NCBI GenBank assembly: GCA_973895155.1
Contig: OZ316898.1
Location: forward strand, 9,548,001 to 9,612,000
Direction: 5' to 3'
Source: Marsupella aquatica
Lineage: Eukaryota; Marchantiophyta
Length of the DNA stretch: 64,000 nucleotides
In this document: in pieces, positions 12,062 through 25,934 of the stretch
How positions within the stretch are numbered: position 1 is the stretch's first letter
How the letters are laid out: each line of letters starts with the position of its first letter
Notes under the pieces: model-generated
Told to the model about the DNA's origin: nothing
Databases searched by the model: none
What the model saw: the letters and a program-made list of their open reading frames with translations, nothing else
Program-made: the position numbers and the translations under genes

Positions 12062-13660
12062 CTACTGATGATGCAATATTTTAGTCTCTAGGCTGTGGGC
12101 CGAAGACAATGTTCTCATACTACCAGAGAAGCTTGGCAACGCCTCCGAATCTATGAACGTTGGCTTCATCTTATGGTAATCCTCCCTTGATATGGACGGG
12201 GCCTCTATTTGCTCGTAAGATTCACCTCCAGCTACTTCAAGGCCCCGGGCATTGAGAAACGCAACGACCTGCCGCATGGTGGGCCTCATTCTACTGTCTT
12301 CTTGCGTGCACATAATCGACAGTTCCACTAGAGAGGCCATCTCATCCGGTTCGTATTTTCCTCTAAGCTTCTTGTCCACCAGCTCGTGATACAGGGATGG
12401 GCTCGTCATGAAGGGAGCTGCCCAGTAGGTGAGTGCAGCGGCATTGTGGATGGCTTGATGGCCAGAGATGAGCTCCAGTAATACAACTCCGTAGCTGTAC
12501 ACATCGCTCTTGGAAGAGAAGACTCCAGTCTGGAAGTACTGTGGATCCAAATACCCAATTGAGCCTCTCACCATGGTCTCGATGGACTCGAACTTTGTGG
12601 CATCTAAAGGAGCAGATCTGGAAAGCCCGAAATCAGCAAGCTTAGCTGAATCCGTGGCTGTGAGTAGGATGTTCCGCGACTTCACATCCCTATGCACAAT
12701 CGGAGGATCTGCCTCGTGGTGGAGGTATTCAAGGCCATAGGCCACGTTGGAGGCTATTTTGACCCGCGTGTGCCACGGGAGTACGTTCGCGTATAGGTCA
12801 CGGAGTTCGACGGAATTCATTATATCTGCGGCAGACACCGGTATGACAGACTGATGGAGTCGATCGTAGAGGCTTCCATTTGGAAGATACTCAAATACCA
12901 ACATATGTCTCCCTGCACAAATTCGTACAATGCAATATTTTAACGGGTCATACAGTCACCATTCCTCAATTCTTAAAAGCTTTGAAAGAGCTCGAGAAAC
13001 TATATAACTCCCTGAGCCCCGATGCAACCAAACTTAGATCTCTAGCATTCTTGTTGGTGTAGTTTGGAGAGGGACTCCCGGAGAGATCGGTTGGGAGTAA
13101 GCTACAAACCTTTGTGAATGCAGAAGCCCGTCAAGTTCACCAAATTGCGGTGATGAACTCTGAGTAAAACAGCAATTTCGTCCGAGGCGAGAACTTTGGT
13201 CGAAAGATGAAACTGCTTCAGCTTCTCCACTTTGACTGCACCTATTGTGCCATCTGGAAAATCAGCTTTGTATACAGTACCGAATGCCCCCTCTCCCAGA
13301 ACAGCACTGAATTTCTTCGTGGAGGCGCTCAGCTCTTTGACAGAAAATATTCTTGCATTCTCAGTCTTGTACAAGTCAGAGTAGTCTTCCTCAGACAAGC
13401 AGATCCTCCTCCTCGCTACGAAAATACCGAGAAGGATTGTGATGAGAAGAGCAAGTCCAGCAACGGATCCAACAACTGCCTGAAATGTCTTGGTTTCCCA
13501 GAAAGATCGTGGATTAACACGGTCCAGGACGACGTTATCTATCATTGGCCCGCACGAATTATTAAAATTGAGGCTTCTGAAGGAAATCGTGGTGACATTA
13601 GTCGAGGCCCTGAACTTTACAGATTGGAGCTGCCATAAACTTGCTATATTGAGGCTGTTT
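12062..13660 (-). pseudogene. 3' half of a lectin/DUF642 receptor kinase (RLK-A), truncated at an assembly gap
   Basis: Exons 13660-13110 and 12912-12062 flank a 197-bp GT-AG intron (12913-13109). The copy starts inside the DUF642 domain at NSLNIASLWQLQ and keeps CGPMIDNV, the membrane helix and the whole RD kinase (LGEGAFG, GAVKVEK, VHRDVKS, DFG). It is almost identical to RLK-B at 43186-45971, including the intron. A one-base deletion near the end replaces the normal C-terminus (NENIFFSPQPRD) with an unrelated tail ending in ETKILHHQ. Sequence on the far side of the gap does not resemble the missing N-terminal ~400 residues, so the 5' half is either hidden in the gap or lost. Confidence 0.85.
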
Positions 13661-13760
13661 NNNNNNNNNNNNNNNNNNNNNNNNNNNNNNNNNNNNNNNN
13701 NNNNNNNNNNNNNNNNNNNNNNNNNNNNNNNNNNNNNNNNNNNNNNNNNNNNNNNNNNNN
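13661..13760. other. Assembly gap of exactly 100 N
   Basis: A round-number N run is usually a placeholder for a gap of unknown size. It falls inside the kinase gene of block A, a place where near-identical paralogues (RLK-B) could have confused assembly. Confidence 0.98.
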
Positions 13761-15304
13761 GGAAGGAAATATGATCAAACAACACCGGCAGGATGCTCTC
13801 AAACTTGACGTAGAATCTCATGCAACTTACCAGCCTTTCAGCTTCGCTCAATGCGCACGGGTGTTTCAGTGGTTCTATCTGGCTGCCATATATACAGGTC
13901 CCGCCACCAAATTATCCATTTGAGAAATCGTTTACCAATTCAACTCCAGTTCAAGAAACTGCTCCTACCCCTAGATTTTGGATGGACAGGAATGTTAAGG
14001 ATGATTATTGCAACATTTGCGACAAAAGTGTATGCCGTTTCCAATGAAATCTGTCAAGGAAAGAACCGTTGGCGACGAAATCAATGTTCCGGAGCGCGAT
14101 TATATATATATATGCGATTGAAAGCCGTGTCCAATGCATGATTCATGCATCCACTACTGACTACGCGCCTAGCGAGAGCCGGATTGGATTCCTTTGGGCC
14201 AGCCCGAGTCTACGGTTGAGAATGCAATTGTGGGGTGCGAATCACCAGCGTGGAGGTGGTGACTTCAGACAAAGTGATCCAAGGCACTTAAGTCAACCTC
14301 ACTTTGCTCATCACTCGGGAAAGAATCCGCAGCTTTGGAGTGATACTTGTATACAATCATGTTTACAAACTAGTATATCATAATTTGGGGATTTTGTTAG
14401 TATCAGTGATCTCATTAGTTCACCATATGGGGCCATGCATATATGGGCTAAAAAGTAGATCTGGGTGAGATCCTCGTTTGACCAAAAATTGCACCTAAAA
14501 GTAGTTCAGATATGGTTTTAAACAAAATAACCAAAAACTGCTACTGTACATTCTAGGCCCGTGCCAGGGTCCCCGATGGGTAGTGAGTGGGAGAGCCTTC
14601 GGATCAACATTCACCTAGGCAAGTGAGCGGTGTCCAGTTAGGAGGATGGGGCGGAGAGCCCAGTCCTTTTAGGCTCGATCTGTGGCAGCTGGGGTTTAAC
14701 GTTGGTATCAAATAAACTTTTCCAAACAAGTTGACAAAAGTGAGGACGGGTACGTAGGCATGATTTAGACCTTTGGGCCCCATAGACGAACAATTTGACT
14801 TTTGGGCCCAATAGACGAGCAATTTGAGAAGGTGTATCTGCAATTAATTAAGGCAACATTTCGGTCCATTCACTTCAGTGCATTGCCACTAGCAGTATCT
14901 AAAGTACCCTAGGCTCACCAACAATCCTAATCTAGACTTTTGAGATGCCCATATTGCAAAATCTCAGGGTCCCATGACCTACACTCTAGACTTGCTTTTG
15001 ACCTTTGGAGTGATACTTGCAGTGCCACAGGCATATTTTCCGACCAGTAGACTAAGGTAGGCGTGATGGTTTTTCTCTCAATTCTTAGTCACTTGGAAAT
15101 CCAGCCATCTCATGAGTGGGTCCTACTACATCCATTGCGGAAAGTCGTATCGGGAACAATATTGAGCTTAGTTATGAAATTAATGAATCTTTTCATGTCA
15201 AGAATATTCAAATATGCCACTAAGTACCTTGGATAAATCTATCAGTTCCTTTGTACAGTATTTCATTGTGAATATGCCACTTTTGCCATCGCCTATTTAT
15301 CTCA
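13761..15304. other. Intergenic sequence left of the Helitron
   Basis: No gene recognised. It holds a short TA run near 14100 and a direct repeat of about 31 bp at 14771-14832 (TTTGGGCCC.ATAGACGA.CAATTTGA twice). The last base (A, 15304) is the host A of the Helitron target dinucleotide. Confidence 0.5.
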
Positions 15305-15332
15305 CTAGCTCCGACTACTCGTTCTTTGAACG
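15305..15332 (-). repeat. Helitron 3' terminus: CTAG plus hairpin
   Basis: On the plus strand CTAG at 15305-15308 is followed by CGTTCTTTGAACG at 15320-15332. Minus-strand reading gives hairpin, 11-nt spacer, CTAG, host T. The same arrangement is at 40961-40987 in the small derivative. Confidence 0.9.
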
Positions 15333-16047
15333 TCAATAAAGGTGAGGACAAACAAGTGCCAAAGACTAAAAAGTGCCAAAGACAAAAAAGACTCAGGAAA
15401 GTAATAAGAGTAGTGTATGAAAAGACAAAAGACAACTTAGGGAAACCCCACTTGAGAAATTTTGCCAGACAAAACTAACTTGATGGCAAAATGGTTCAAG
15501 TGGGGGAAAACCCTAAATTTTATTCAAATGGTGGAAATTTGAACAAAAGGTATGTTATATGGCTTGTAGATGTCAATATGACATACAACAATAATACCAT
15601 ATGATAGTCTCCATGAAGTAGTCCATTGTAGAGTACACATATATTGCTTGAATATTACAAAGTGCACCATTTGCTTTGAGCGTAGAACCGGCCAAGCAAC
15701 CAAAATTAACCACTGCAAACACCCATAGGATAAGCCAAAAGGAAGGTCATTGATAAGAGGAAATCAAATGCAATACGTCCCATCTAGAATGAGGAATGTA
15801 GAGAGAGTGGAGTAAGCAATATAAAGCTCTTCAAAGGATTCCAAGTACTAAGAAGGTCCATGCCATTGAAAGATCTAGGGTCAAGTTAGCATTGAATTGA
15901 AATGAATGAAGAAGGAATATTTACCTGTTAAATGTCAAAAGAATTGCTTATTGAAGCTCGGAGTAGAGAAGTTGTTTTGTCAATGCATGGGCTCATGCTA
16001 GTGTAAGCAAGAGATGAATGAATAGGCACCCTCCCAACATCATGCAA
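15333..16047 (-). other. Helitron 3' untranslated region
   Basis: About 700 bp between the RepHel stop and the 3' hairpin. No coding potential recognised; A/G-rich on the plus strand. Confidence 0.6.
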
Positions 16048-19000
16048 TCATCTCAAAATCTCACGGTATACAACATTCCTTGTGTAAAGGTCATGCTTAT
16101 CAGGATATGCATTCCTTGATATCATAATGCGAATGCCACTCCGAGCACCAACCCTAGACAATGCCACATATAATTGACCATGCGAGAAAACAGGGTTTGG
16201 TAGAAATATCCCAATCTTTGCCAAGGTTTGACCTTGAGACTTATTGATGGTCATACCAAAGGCAGCACGGATAGGAAACTGAAATCGTCGAAGATCGAAT
16301 GGTAACCCTGAGTCAGATGCAATAAGAGGAATGCGTGGAATAAAAACACGATCTCCGATGTTCTTCCCTGTGATAATTTCTGCATCTATGACATGACGCC
16401 CAAAACCACGAACTATCAAGCGAGTGCCATTGGCTTGTCCTTTTGACCCATTCATGTTTCTCAAAAGCATGATGGGTGCACCAATCTTAAGGGTCAACTT
16501 GTGTGGAGGTAACCCCGATGGCAACAATGTATTGAGGAACTCTGTGGGATACATGAAAGCACTTGCTTCATTGGGAATTGAATCTGCACTCAAAAACTCA
16601 TGTTCCTGCAAAAACTCATGAATAAAAATGGTAAAAAAGTTACTAACTTTCATTGAAAGAACTTCCCTTGAAATACAACATTTAAAGTTCTTAATGTTGC
16701 TAGTGGTAAGGAATTTACCTCTCCAGGAAAGCCACACATCACCTCCTCATTGACCTTATCCACATCTTTGTTTGTGGTGGTCAAGATAGCTCTATCTTTT
16801 AGAAAGTTAACATTGTTGAAGTTCATTGGATCTGAGGCATAGATCTCAACAATAAGGTCACTAAGATGGTCAGTTGGCATTATCAAGTCATGCGGTAAAC
16901 AAATGACATCATCGCCCAAATCAGGCTCTGTTGGCAAAGTCCCCTCTCCAATTGCTAGTAACCAATCGCTAAAGCCTTGTTGCTCAAGCGCCTCTTGTCC
17001 TATATATATAAGAAAATCCAAGAAAGTTGTCAAAAGTTTTGAAGCAAATTATACATACTTTAGTATAATTTTCCTTATTCCAACATTGAGAAGTTATTAG
17101 TGCTAAAATAAATTAACATTTCAAAAACTAAGTGAAAATATAATTCTAGAAGGATTATAATTATAACACACTAAGTATAATTTAATATACATTTGAAACA
17201 ATGATTGATAGTAAAACATACCTTCTAGTGTTTTGACTCTCATGTTCTCACTTAGCCTCATCATTTTCATCTTTGACCATATAGAAGATCTTTTGAAGGT
17301 GGCTCGAATGATGGCTGCTTGATCTCCATGTCGAACAACAGGAAGCACTTGGCGAAAATCACCACCAAAGATCATTAATTTTCCCCCAAATGGCAAGTTG
17401 CACTTCATGATATCTTGAAGTGTCCGACTAACAGCCTCAAAAGCATGTCTATGAGTCATGGGTGCTTCATCCCATATGATCAATAATGCAGATCGGATCA
17501 AGCGTGCAACTTCACTTTCCATTACTATGCTGCACACAATCATCACAAAAGTAATCAGGAAAAAACAGAATTCATATATTATCCTCCAAACCAATAGCTC
17601 GGAATTCCACATAATAGTATTTTTCATAAACTCAATCTCACTATGAACACAATTTCAGCTTCTTACTTGCAAGTAGAGCTTTCGTGAACAATGAGTGGAA
17701 TCTTGAAACGTGAATATGCCGTGCGACCTCCCTGTAATAATAAGGCTGCAATCCCCGATGATACCACGGCAAGAGCGATATGCCCCTCACATCTAACCCT
17801 TGCTAGTAGAAGATTATACAAAAATGTCTTTCCAGTTCCACCTGGTCCATCAATAAAGAATAGATGCTCCTAGATGAATTAAAAGCTATGAGTTAGACAT
17901 GAGAAGCATTGATAGTGTGAAAATAGAAAATATCATTATCATGCCAAAATACATTAAAATCAATGTATATACTTACCCGAGGAGATTCACCTTGCAATAT
18001 GATCTCACAAACATCATTCACTTGTTGCCAAATTAAATTTTGTCCATCATTTAACTTGGCTTCTCCTTCCAATGCACATGCACATAGTGCAACACGATCA
18101 TATGAGAGCTCCTCTAACTCCAAATGAGAATGAGTCTCTTCATTGCAAATAAAATTTGCTTGATACATGTCAGAAAAATGAGAAAGCCTTTTGTTGTGAT
18201 CTTGTAAATAATGGTCAATTTCCAACAATGCATCATTGAGTAGAGCATGTTGAGGAAGATCAGATATTCCAAATTCCTACATGTACAATGTAGTTGACCA
18301 ATGTTAGTTTGTGAAATAAATATAATATTAGAATGTACATGTCATGTAAGGAAAAAACTTGATTTGTGTAAAAAATAATACCTGATGTCTCAAATACAAT
18401 AGATCTTCGGTCATTGATGTTACAAATTGATCCCATAACTCTTTAGGGTGTGCAGGTGTGTTGTAGAGAAGAATGATGGCAAAAAGTTGACGGACTGCAC
18501 GCCCAGTCCGAATCTCTGAACATTCTCTCAAACAATCAATAACCTCTGTATCATGATCTTCCAAGAGCCCCAACTTAATTGCTGCCTCCTTAAAAGTGGG
18601 CATGACCATGCCATCAATTGTTTTTAAGCTATCATATCCCCTAGTCCCTTTAATATGATGAAGAAGTAATCGCATCCAATGACGTTCTCCTTCACCTGCA
18701 CAATAAAATTGTATTAAAGCATAATAAAGTTTTAAAATAAATAACAATGAATTCAATTCTTTGAGTGTTAAGTCAAGATGCAATCATACCTGGATGAGTC
18801 AAATATAACCGACCAATAGGATATCCACAGCCTTTTATCTTTTTCTTACGAACAATCCATTTCTTTTGGTTTTTGTTCCAACTATAATGAAGTGGAAACT
18901 CATGGTATTTATGTTGTCGTGCCCTTGGATCACTAACATTCATTGCAAACCATTCTGTCAATGTGGTTGCCACCCTCCGTTGCAAAATCTCCTCGGTTGT

Positions 19001-22000
19001 AACATTCTCACTAAAAACAATACTTTGCTCATTCTCAAGATGAACAGATAATCGAACAATACTTGGCTCTTCTAAATGCAATCGAAACTTGAAAATGCGC
19101 CAACATGCTTCAACAGATGAGATATATCTGTACATAAAAAACATTAGTAAGATTTGGAAAATCCTCAAATAGAACCAAATAACAATTGTAAAAAACTTTT
19201 AATAAACTTTAAATTATTGCAACACTTAAAATTAACAAACTAATATGAAATAAAAACATATAATAAAATAATTATCGTGCATCTCGATATTCCAAGACCT
19301 CATCTAGTGCTGCCTCCATCCCAATTGTGCCACCAGTTCGTGACAATCGGACCAAAACTGCATCGGATCCCTTATATACATATTTGTAAATGTACTTCAC
19401 AGCCGCAATGCCATTGGTAACTTCTAGATTTATATGGCAATCAAAAAGTGTGCACAATAATCTATTGTATGGCACCACCCAACGATTATCCAAAAAACAA
19501 TTTTTCTTCTTCACCGTATGACCATCATCTCGTCTGCAATATTTAAGGTAGAAAAGTAAATATAAGAATTATGTCCACAATTGAAAAATAATATAAAGAT
19601 ATTAATTAAAGCATGATATACAAGTAATTGAAATCAATGTCACACCTGCGATATGTAGGGTACCCATCCTCGCTTAATGTGGTGTGGGTTGCAAAAGGCT
19701 TGGGAAAACCTTTTGAGCACACTCCATTTTTCATGCATGGAGCATTTCGCATTTGAACACCACATGGTCCGTGCATCATGCAAGTAACAACAGTTTGATA
19801 AAGACTTGGATGTAAAATAGGATCTGGTATTTCCGCAGAAATAACATCATCAATATGGGTAGCATTTTGTGGTTTGTCCTCATAACCCATGCACATCAAA
19901 AGATGAATGTGTGGCAAACCTCTTTTTGGGAATTCTATAGTATGTATCTTTGTCACACACTTACCCAAAATCTTCTGATTTTTTAGCAGATCTAACAATG
20001 CCTTCTTCTTCAGTTCAAACACTCGAGCAATCAAGTCAGAACGATTAGCCGCTTTTTGATTGCTACATACCAATTCGTCTGTGATCTCCTTCCACGCAGG
20101 ATTGCATGTCATTGTCAAGAAAAAATCAGGCTTGCCAAAATGCCTAACAATAGCCATGGCATCCTGAAATAACTGGTGCATATGGCGTGGACCCCCTATG
20201 AAGCTTGAAGGTAAGATGATGCGTCTTCCAATGTCTGCTGCATCATGATCATGCCTCGTCACTGCATCTTGAACCCCTTGATATAGATGCACCCTCAATT
20301 GAGGTTGATGGGTACGTATGTAGGTCAACCTCTGGCTCTCAATAGTGGCATAAACATCCACCATGTACTCTTGATAAAGCCGATCAAAACGTGTCAACCT
20401 ACTACCATCCATGCACATTGTAGGATTATCCTCCCTTGTATGAAATCTAAATGAAGCAAACTCCAAAGAGGTTACATTCTTTGTCCCTGTATCTGCATGT
20501 GTATCATTATCCATCATGTCGTTGTAGGCTCTCCCATGAATAATAGCCTCCACCACACCCTCTTCACTTTCCATAGCAACATTCTCTTCTACTATAGAAG
20601 AATTACGTTTCTGAATGCCTATATGCCATCATGCCTCACCGTATGGAAATAGTAGAACAAAATGCAAAGGAATATATGCCTGATTCAGGTCAAATATACG
20701 ACGAACTCCTCCTCCATGCAAGTATACAATTATATCACGTGGACCAACTTCCTCACTTCCATCTCTAGGAATAATGGCTGCGACCTCCGATGCTACCGGC
20801 AAGTTATAACGTCTAGCATCAAGACCTCTCTCGCTAGCTTTTAGTACTATGCGCATATTTTGACTACCAACCTCACATGCTATAGCTTGAAATAATCTCA
20901 CATATGCATTATGCTCACGCATAAGATTCTGTAATCCTCTCAAGGTCTCAATCTCAATACCATCAGTAATAACCCTTTCTCTATTCTCTATTTTGTGCTC
21001 AGTGTCATAAATATAAAGTTGAGCAAATTTTGGGGGTTGTCCTACCTCAGGATATAGAGGACCAATAGAATGATAGATCCCACCTTGAATGCGAAGATGT
21101 TTTATGCCACCATGTACTTCTCCAGACATGTTAGCACCGGTGGATGCAAGCTGAAGTGCAGAGTTATAAGCTCGAATGTGACTCAAAAACCTTTTACTAG
21201 TTGGTCCCTCATCTGAGACCAATGATGCCAAGAATGGAGGAAGAGATCGCAATGGTGGTAAATCCACCCTACCATGATTACAACACTTGCCAAATGGAGA
21301 GTCTTTGAATTTTGTAGAACTTACTTTCTCTCGGGCCTCCAATGCAATGCCTTACAAAATGGGCATACCACATTCATCCGCCCAAGGTAATGATGACCAC
21401 TCTCTTGATTGATTTGACCTTGTAGCTTCAAGTGAAACACATGTTGTTGATCAAATATGCGACGACATGCTATGTTGCTGAAAAAATGAATAGCTAGTGT
21501 TAGTTAAATCATATTCCTAATTAAAAAACCAACTCAAAAACTCAATCAATCCTCTAACAACAAATAATTTCACAAAATAAAAAACTAAATAATATAATTA
21601 AAAGTCAAACAATAAGGCTATAAGTTTAATCTATCCACTAAAATTCAACAAATGTTAACATACATAGTTGGGAGGCGTGCGATACGACTTGTGCGTTGAG
21701 GTGGTGGGTTGATCTCGATTTGTGAAGGCACTATGATATCTTCATCTGGAAGCGGTCCCCTATAATGAACAAAAACAACATAAACTATTATTTTCAATTC
21801 AAAACTAAAAATTTTACTCACAATTAATATGAAAATAATGAATTTAATTCATACCTAGAGGTAGACCCATGTTGTATCACAGGGGGGACTATTTCTTCAG
21901 CAATATTTTGAGGTTGGTCAGTCCTCATTGCACGTCTATTTCTTTGTCCCTCTGCTCTATTTGTTCATCTCGAAGGGTTCTTCGAATGAGTGGCATGGGT

Positions 22001-22862
22001 AATCTGTAAAAATATCAATCATTCACAATTATTTTTAAAATATCAATTATAGTCATGTCCAAAAAAAATTATATTATAAAAATATAAAAAGTTATAATAT
22101 AAAAAAACTTACGTCGGAGATGGATCATTTGCAACCAATGTTAAACATTGATTTGAAATAGGGTATGGAGGTTCTGGAACATTATCACCAATAAATGGGT
22201 CCCTATATACATCAATATAAATTTGCGTTAGTGATATAAAATTCCTTAGACCACTTGACTTCCTAAACATGAGGATCAAAGAGCAAGTCTTTTCTAGACG
22301 TGAATTATTAAATTTGTAACAAAAGAAACTTACATGGAAAGTGGTTGTACATCTTCACCAACTGGTAACTCCCTATAAAATACATTTTGATAACAAATAT
22401 ATATTAACAACCAATATTGTTTGTACATCAATACTATAACCCATGCAAAAATGCATTAAATTTATAAACAAAATTAAATACCTGATATGAAGCACTCGTG
22501 CATCCTCTAGAACGACTATAGTGTTTGCTGTTACTTTTTTAATTGCTCGTCGCTCCTGTTGTTGTTTAGCCCGCTTGGCTGCTCTATTCGGCTCACTAAC
22601 TCCTTTGTCCACTTGTACATGTATATTTTTAGCTTTTTGTCGTGCACGCCATTCTCGCATGTATTTTGCTCTATTGGCTCTTCTAACTGTATCAATAGTA
22701 TCACCAGGTCTCAACGATACTCGTGCTGGTCCTTCAAACTCGTAGGGCTCCTCAATTTCATATGAGAGATCTACTCTTGCGATCGGAACACTTCCTTCTT
22801 GTCTCGGTTCATTGATGAGACTATGTTGCCTACCATCTCTAATAAGGGTATAATCAGCAGAC
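16048..22862 (-). pseudogene. Helitron RepHel transposase gene (HUH Rep plus PIF1-type helicase), multi-exon, degenerate
   Basis: Approximate exons by splice sites and domain continuity: 22862-22482, 21477-19646, 19533-19276, 19127-18790, 18695-18382, 18276-17977, 17870-17667, 17531-17222, 16999-16719 and 16605-16048. One or more short exons may lie between 22480 and 21480. The Rep part has the HUH motif GLPHIHLLMCM and the two-tyrosine motif KYIYKYVYKG, which cut and join single strands. The helicase has Walker A GPGGTGKT (near 17850), Walker B IIWDEAP, GGDFRQVLP, and a C-terminal block with FGMTINKSQGQT and YVALSRV. Lesions: a one-base deletion near 21345 (after CKALHW), an in-frame TGA at 20629-20631 (after FPYGEA), and an AT instead of GT donor at 19275. 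It is therefore probably not autonomous. Confidence 0.9.
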
Positions 22863-24620
22863 CTAAACATAAAATGAACATTCAATTAGATATAAGTTAC
22901 TTTAGAAAGTAAACAAAATTTAATTGTTAATTTTTATATAGAATAGAATAGAATGAATGAAAACAATAATGTTAGTTATATTCATATGCAATACCTTGTG
23001 GAAGAGTGAACTTGTTCAATGGTGGACAAATTAGTAATGTCATTAAGGACCCTTTCGTTTGCCATTGTTGAAAATCTATTGATCATCAATTATCTACAAA
23101 TACAACACGACACATTCGATAAGAAATTGTATCAAGTATCAAGAATATCTCAGATTTATTCATAAATAGTTTAATAATACATGACATGATGTAATGTCAT
23201 ACAAAATCATGTCTAGCATGATCTCAACTACGTTATCCCTGGCCTTCATCAACTACTGTCCTAATTGTCTTCTTGACTACTCTATAATTAGTGACACAAC
23301 CCCTAGCCTGATGCCAATGTCTCTACAATAATCACCTATAGATGTTACTATCTTTGTCTTTCCATCTGTTATAGCACATCAGGGAATCACATCTTGTCTA
23401 CTCTCTATAGTGTTTGCTCAATTTTGTCTCACACCAGTCAAGCACTATCTTTAGTATCGGAAATGGGAACTGCTAAGATAAGCATTGAAACTACCTCCAA
23501 GGCCATATAAAGTCCCACTAACAAAGTTCCGGGGCGTATGTCCCCTTTAAAAATAAAAGAACAGGAGTGTCACATTGGCGACAATATGATGCTTGCACCC
23601 ATGACTGCAAATCTGGAATGATAGCACTGCGGGGTCCTCCATCATGCTGGATGAATGAGGAAAGTGTAATGAAATTATGATGAAATTGCTCCCATTCAAC
23701 AAATCAGTTCATCAGCTCCGACGTCCCATAGCCTGAGATCTCACAATACCCGAGACAACACCATCTAGTAATAGAGTACCAAAACAAAAAGAAACCAAGT
23801 GCATCAGCCATAAAATAATGAAGAAAGTGTACAGTAACAACAATGAAAAGCAACAATTTATTCCTGACGACTCCAACAATTTATTCCTGACAACTCCACT
23901 GCAGCATTTGGTCCTTTTCAGAATATTAATTATTTGGATAGGGATCTAAAGAAAGGGATCTAAAGAAAGGCAACACAATCAGCCGAAAGTCTAGAATCTA
24001 TACTGTTTAGACCTTAGTACATAATATATTAATCATTAAGATTGCTTGGAAAGATTCAAATAGATTGTTTGCTTACCAGAATTCACTTAGCTTGGACCTT
24101 GATCCACACGAACACTTTAGCTCCGTCTGCCTGCACCAAATTCCACAAAACATCATAAGAGACAACCACAGTATCCTTTCTCAGCTAGCTTTGGGAATAT
24201 AGCTGGCTCTTCACTCGATTGAAATCTTAGAAAGGTCATGCAGTTTTTCACACTTTTCAATCTCAGGCTTTCTCTCTTTCTCTGCTCTTCATCTCTCTAG
24301 TCTCTGCTGCACCCGATCTTCAACCTGAATATTAGTGGTCTGGCCTCAATATTTAATAATTTACAGACATCAATCTATCAGCGTAAAAATTTCACTTACA
24401 TTGGGGCAGGCTGGATGCGTCAGTTTTCAATCAGCAGGCTGGATGGTTCAGTCTTCAATCAGCTGCAAATCACTCCGCTGCAGTCCAAATACAACACAGA
24501 CTTGGTCTTGGGTTCTTCCCCTTCAATAAATGCCCAGGAAGGCATGAGCAGGGCCGAGTCTGAAGCCGTTGTGTTGGATCAAAGGGAGCCCTTGATTTTG
24601 CCCTGGCAGAAAGCCGTATT

Positions 24621-24766
24621 TTGCAAATCCTGAGATAAGCCCCTTTTCCTAGCTTGAGTACTGCTGGCAAACTCGACAGCTGATACTGAACCTTTGCAAA
24701 TCCTGAGATAAGCCCCTTTTCCCAGCCTGAGTACTGCTGGCAAAGTCGACAGCTGATGCTGAACCT
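24621..24766. repeat. 73-bp tandem duplication inside the Helitron
   Basis: Two consecutive copies start TTGCAAATCCTGAGATAAGC at 24621 and 24694, with a handful of substitutions between them. Confidence 0.9.
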
Positions 24767-24985
24767 AGTGAAGGCGTAGGAAATTGTCTTTCAGGCATAC
24801 TTCATGGAGGAAATTAAAGAAAGGAAGGGACGTGTCAAATCTCCATCAAAACCAAAAACATATTCAATTCATGTCGTCTATTCAATTCATGCTGTATCCT
24901 AAACCCCAGCAAGCACATTCCGCCAATTTCCATTTGTGCAACTAAGAGCTGAAGAGAGAGAAAACGTAGTGTCATCGTTTAGCTC

Positions 24986-25014
24986 CTTTCCTCTCCTCTC
25001 CTCTCCTCTCCTCT
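24986..25014. repeat. CTCTC pentanucleotide microsatellite
   Basis: About five consecutive CCTCT units. Confidence 0.9.
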
Positions 25015-25649
25015 GCACTATTCTCTCCTGTGCACGCTCTTCATTTGAGTAAAATGAAAGGGGCAAAATATTTACAATCTATTCTCTACGCATAGCTACT
25101 GATGGAAATGGAGAGAGACTGGCCTGTCTAGCTGAGCTGCCCGAGACAGTGAGACAAAGGGCAGAATGAGTTCAAATGAGTTGCAAAATGCGTTCTTAGG
25201 AAGAATACCTGATACAGAAGAGTTTCGAACTTGTTCCCACTTTTTGTTGGAAAGAAGATTCCGATTGTTGACCATTACAAAGCGGTGACGCACAACAGAC
25301 AGAGAAATGTTGCCAATAGCCAATGTACGTAGTTGAAAGAAAGGAATTCGAGCAAGGGAGAGACTCTCGCTGCCTCGCTCGCTGCTAGCCAAAGAATGCA
25401 CAATGCTTGCAAGGGAGACACTCTCGCTGCTAGCCAAAGGATCCGGCGTCGATAAATATCATGTCCACGGTTCCCAGCAAGTATATACTTGCTACGTTTT
25501 TGGTGCAGCACCATATACCTGCAAAGGATTTGGCGATCGATAAATCTCATGTCCACGGGAACACATAGTAGTCCATTCACGGAGAACTCCAGAAATAAAA
25601 GGGAGGAATTCAAAATCAAACGGAGAACTTTAAACTTCCCTTGCATTCG

Positions 25650-25830
25650 ATAATTAGCTCCCACCCTTTCCCGTTTGCCATCGCCAGATCCAACTTCCCT
25701 TGATTCACTCATAGCTCCCACGCTTCCCCGTCTGCCATCGCCAGATCCACATAGCTCCCACGCATTCCCATATGACATCGCCAGATCCAGCAGCTCCCAC
25801 ACATTCCCGTTGCCAGACGCACTGCGCCGC
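25650..25830. repeat. Imperfect tandem array in the Helitron 5' region
   Basis: Three to four degenerate units carrying AGCTCCCAC..TTCCC and CATCGCCAGATCCA, spaced roughly 45-65 bp. The units lie about 180-360 bp inside the Helitron 5' end. Confidence 0.7.
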
Positions 25831-25934
25831 CCTCTTTGAGATAGTTTCAAACCTATTCCCCGCTCCCCATTCTGCACAAAGTTACTCCCCCCTCACTTTT
25901 TCACCCACACCCCCAATTTACGTACGCCCCCCAA

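Noticed and set aside
12880-13062. 60-codon frame conserved at 12880-13062 and 44989-45171
   Set aside because: It lies antisense across the kinase intron and exon edge; its conservation follows from the recent duplication.
12062-13660. RLK-A as a functional receptor
   Set aside because: It lacks the N-terminal ectodomain and start codon on available sequence and has a shifted C-terminus.
25275-25877. 200-codon minus-strand frame as a Helitron-captured gene
   Set aside because: No recognisable domain, and much of it spans the GC-rich repeat units.
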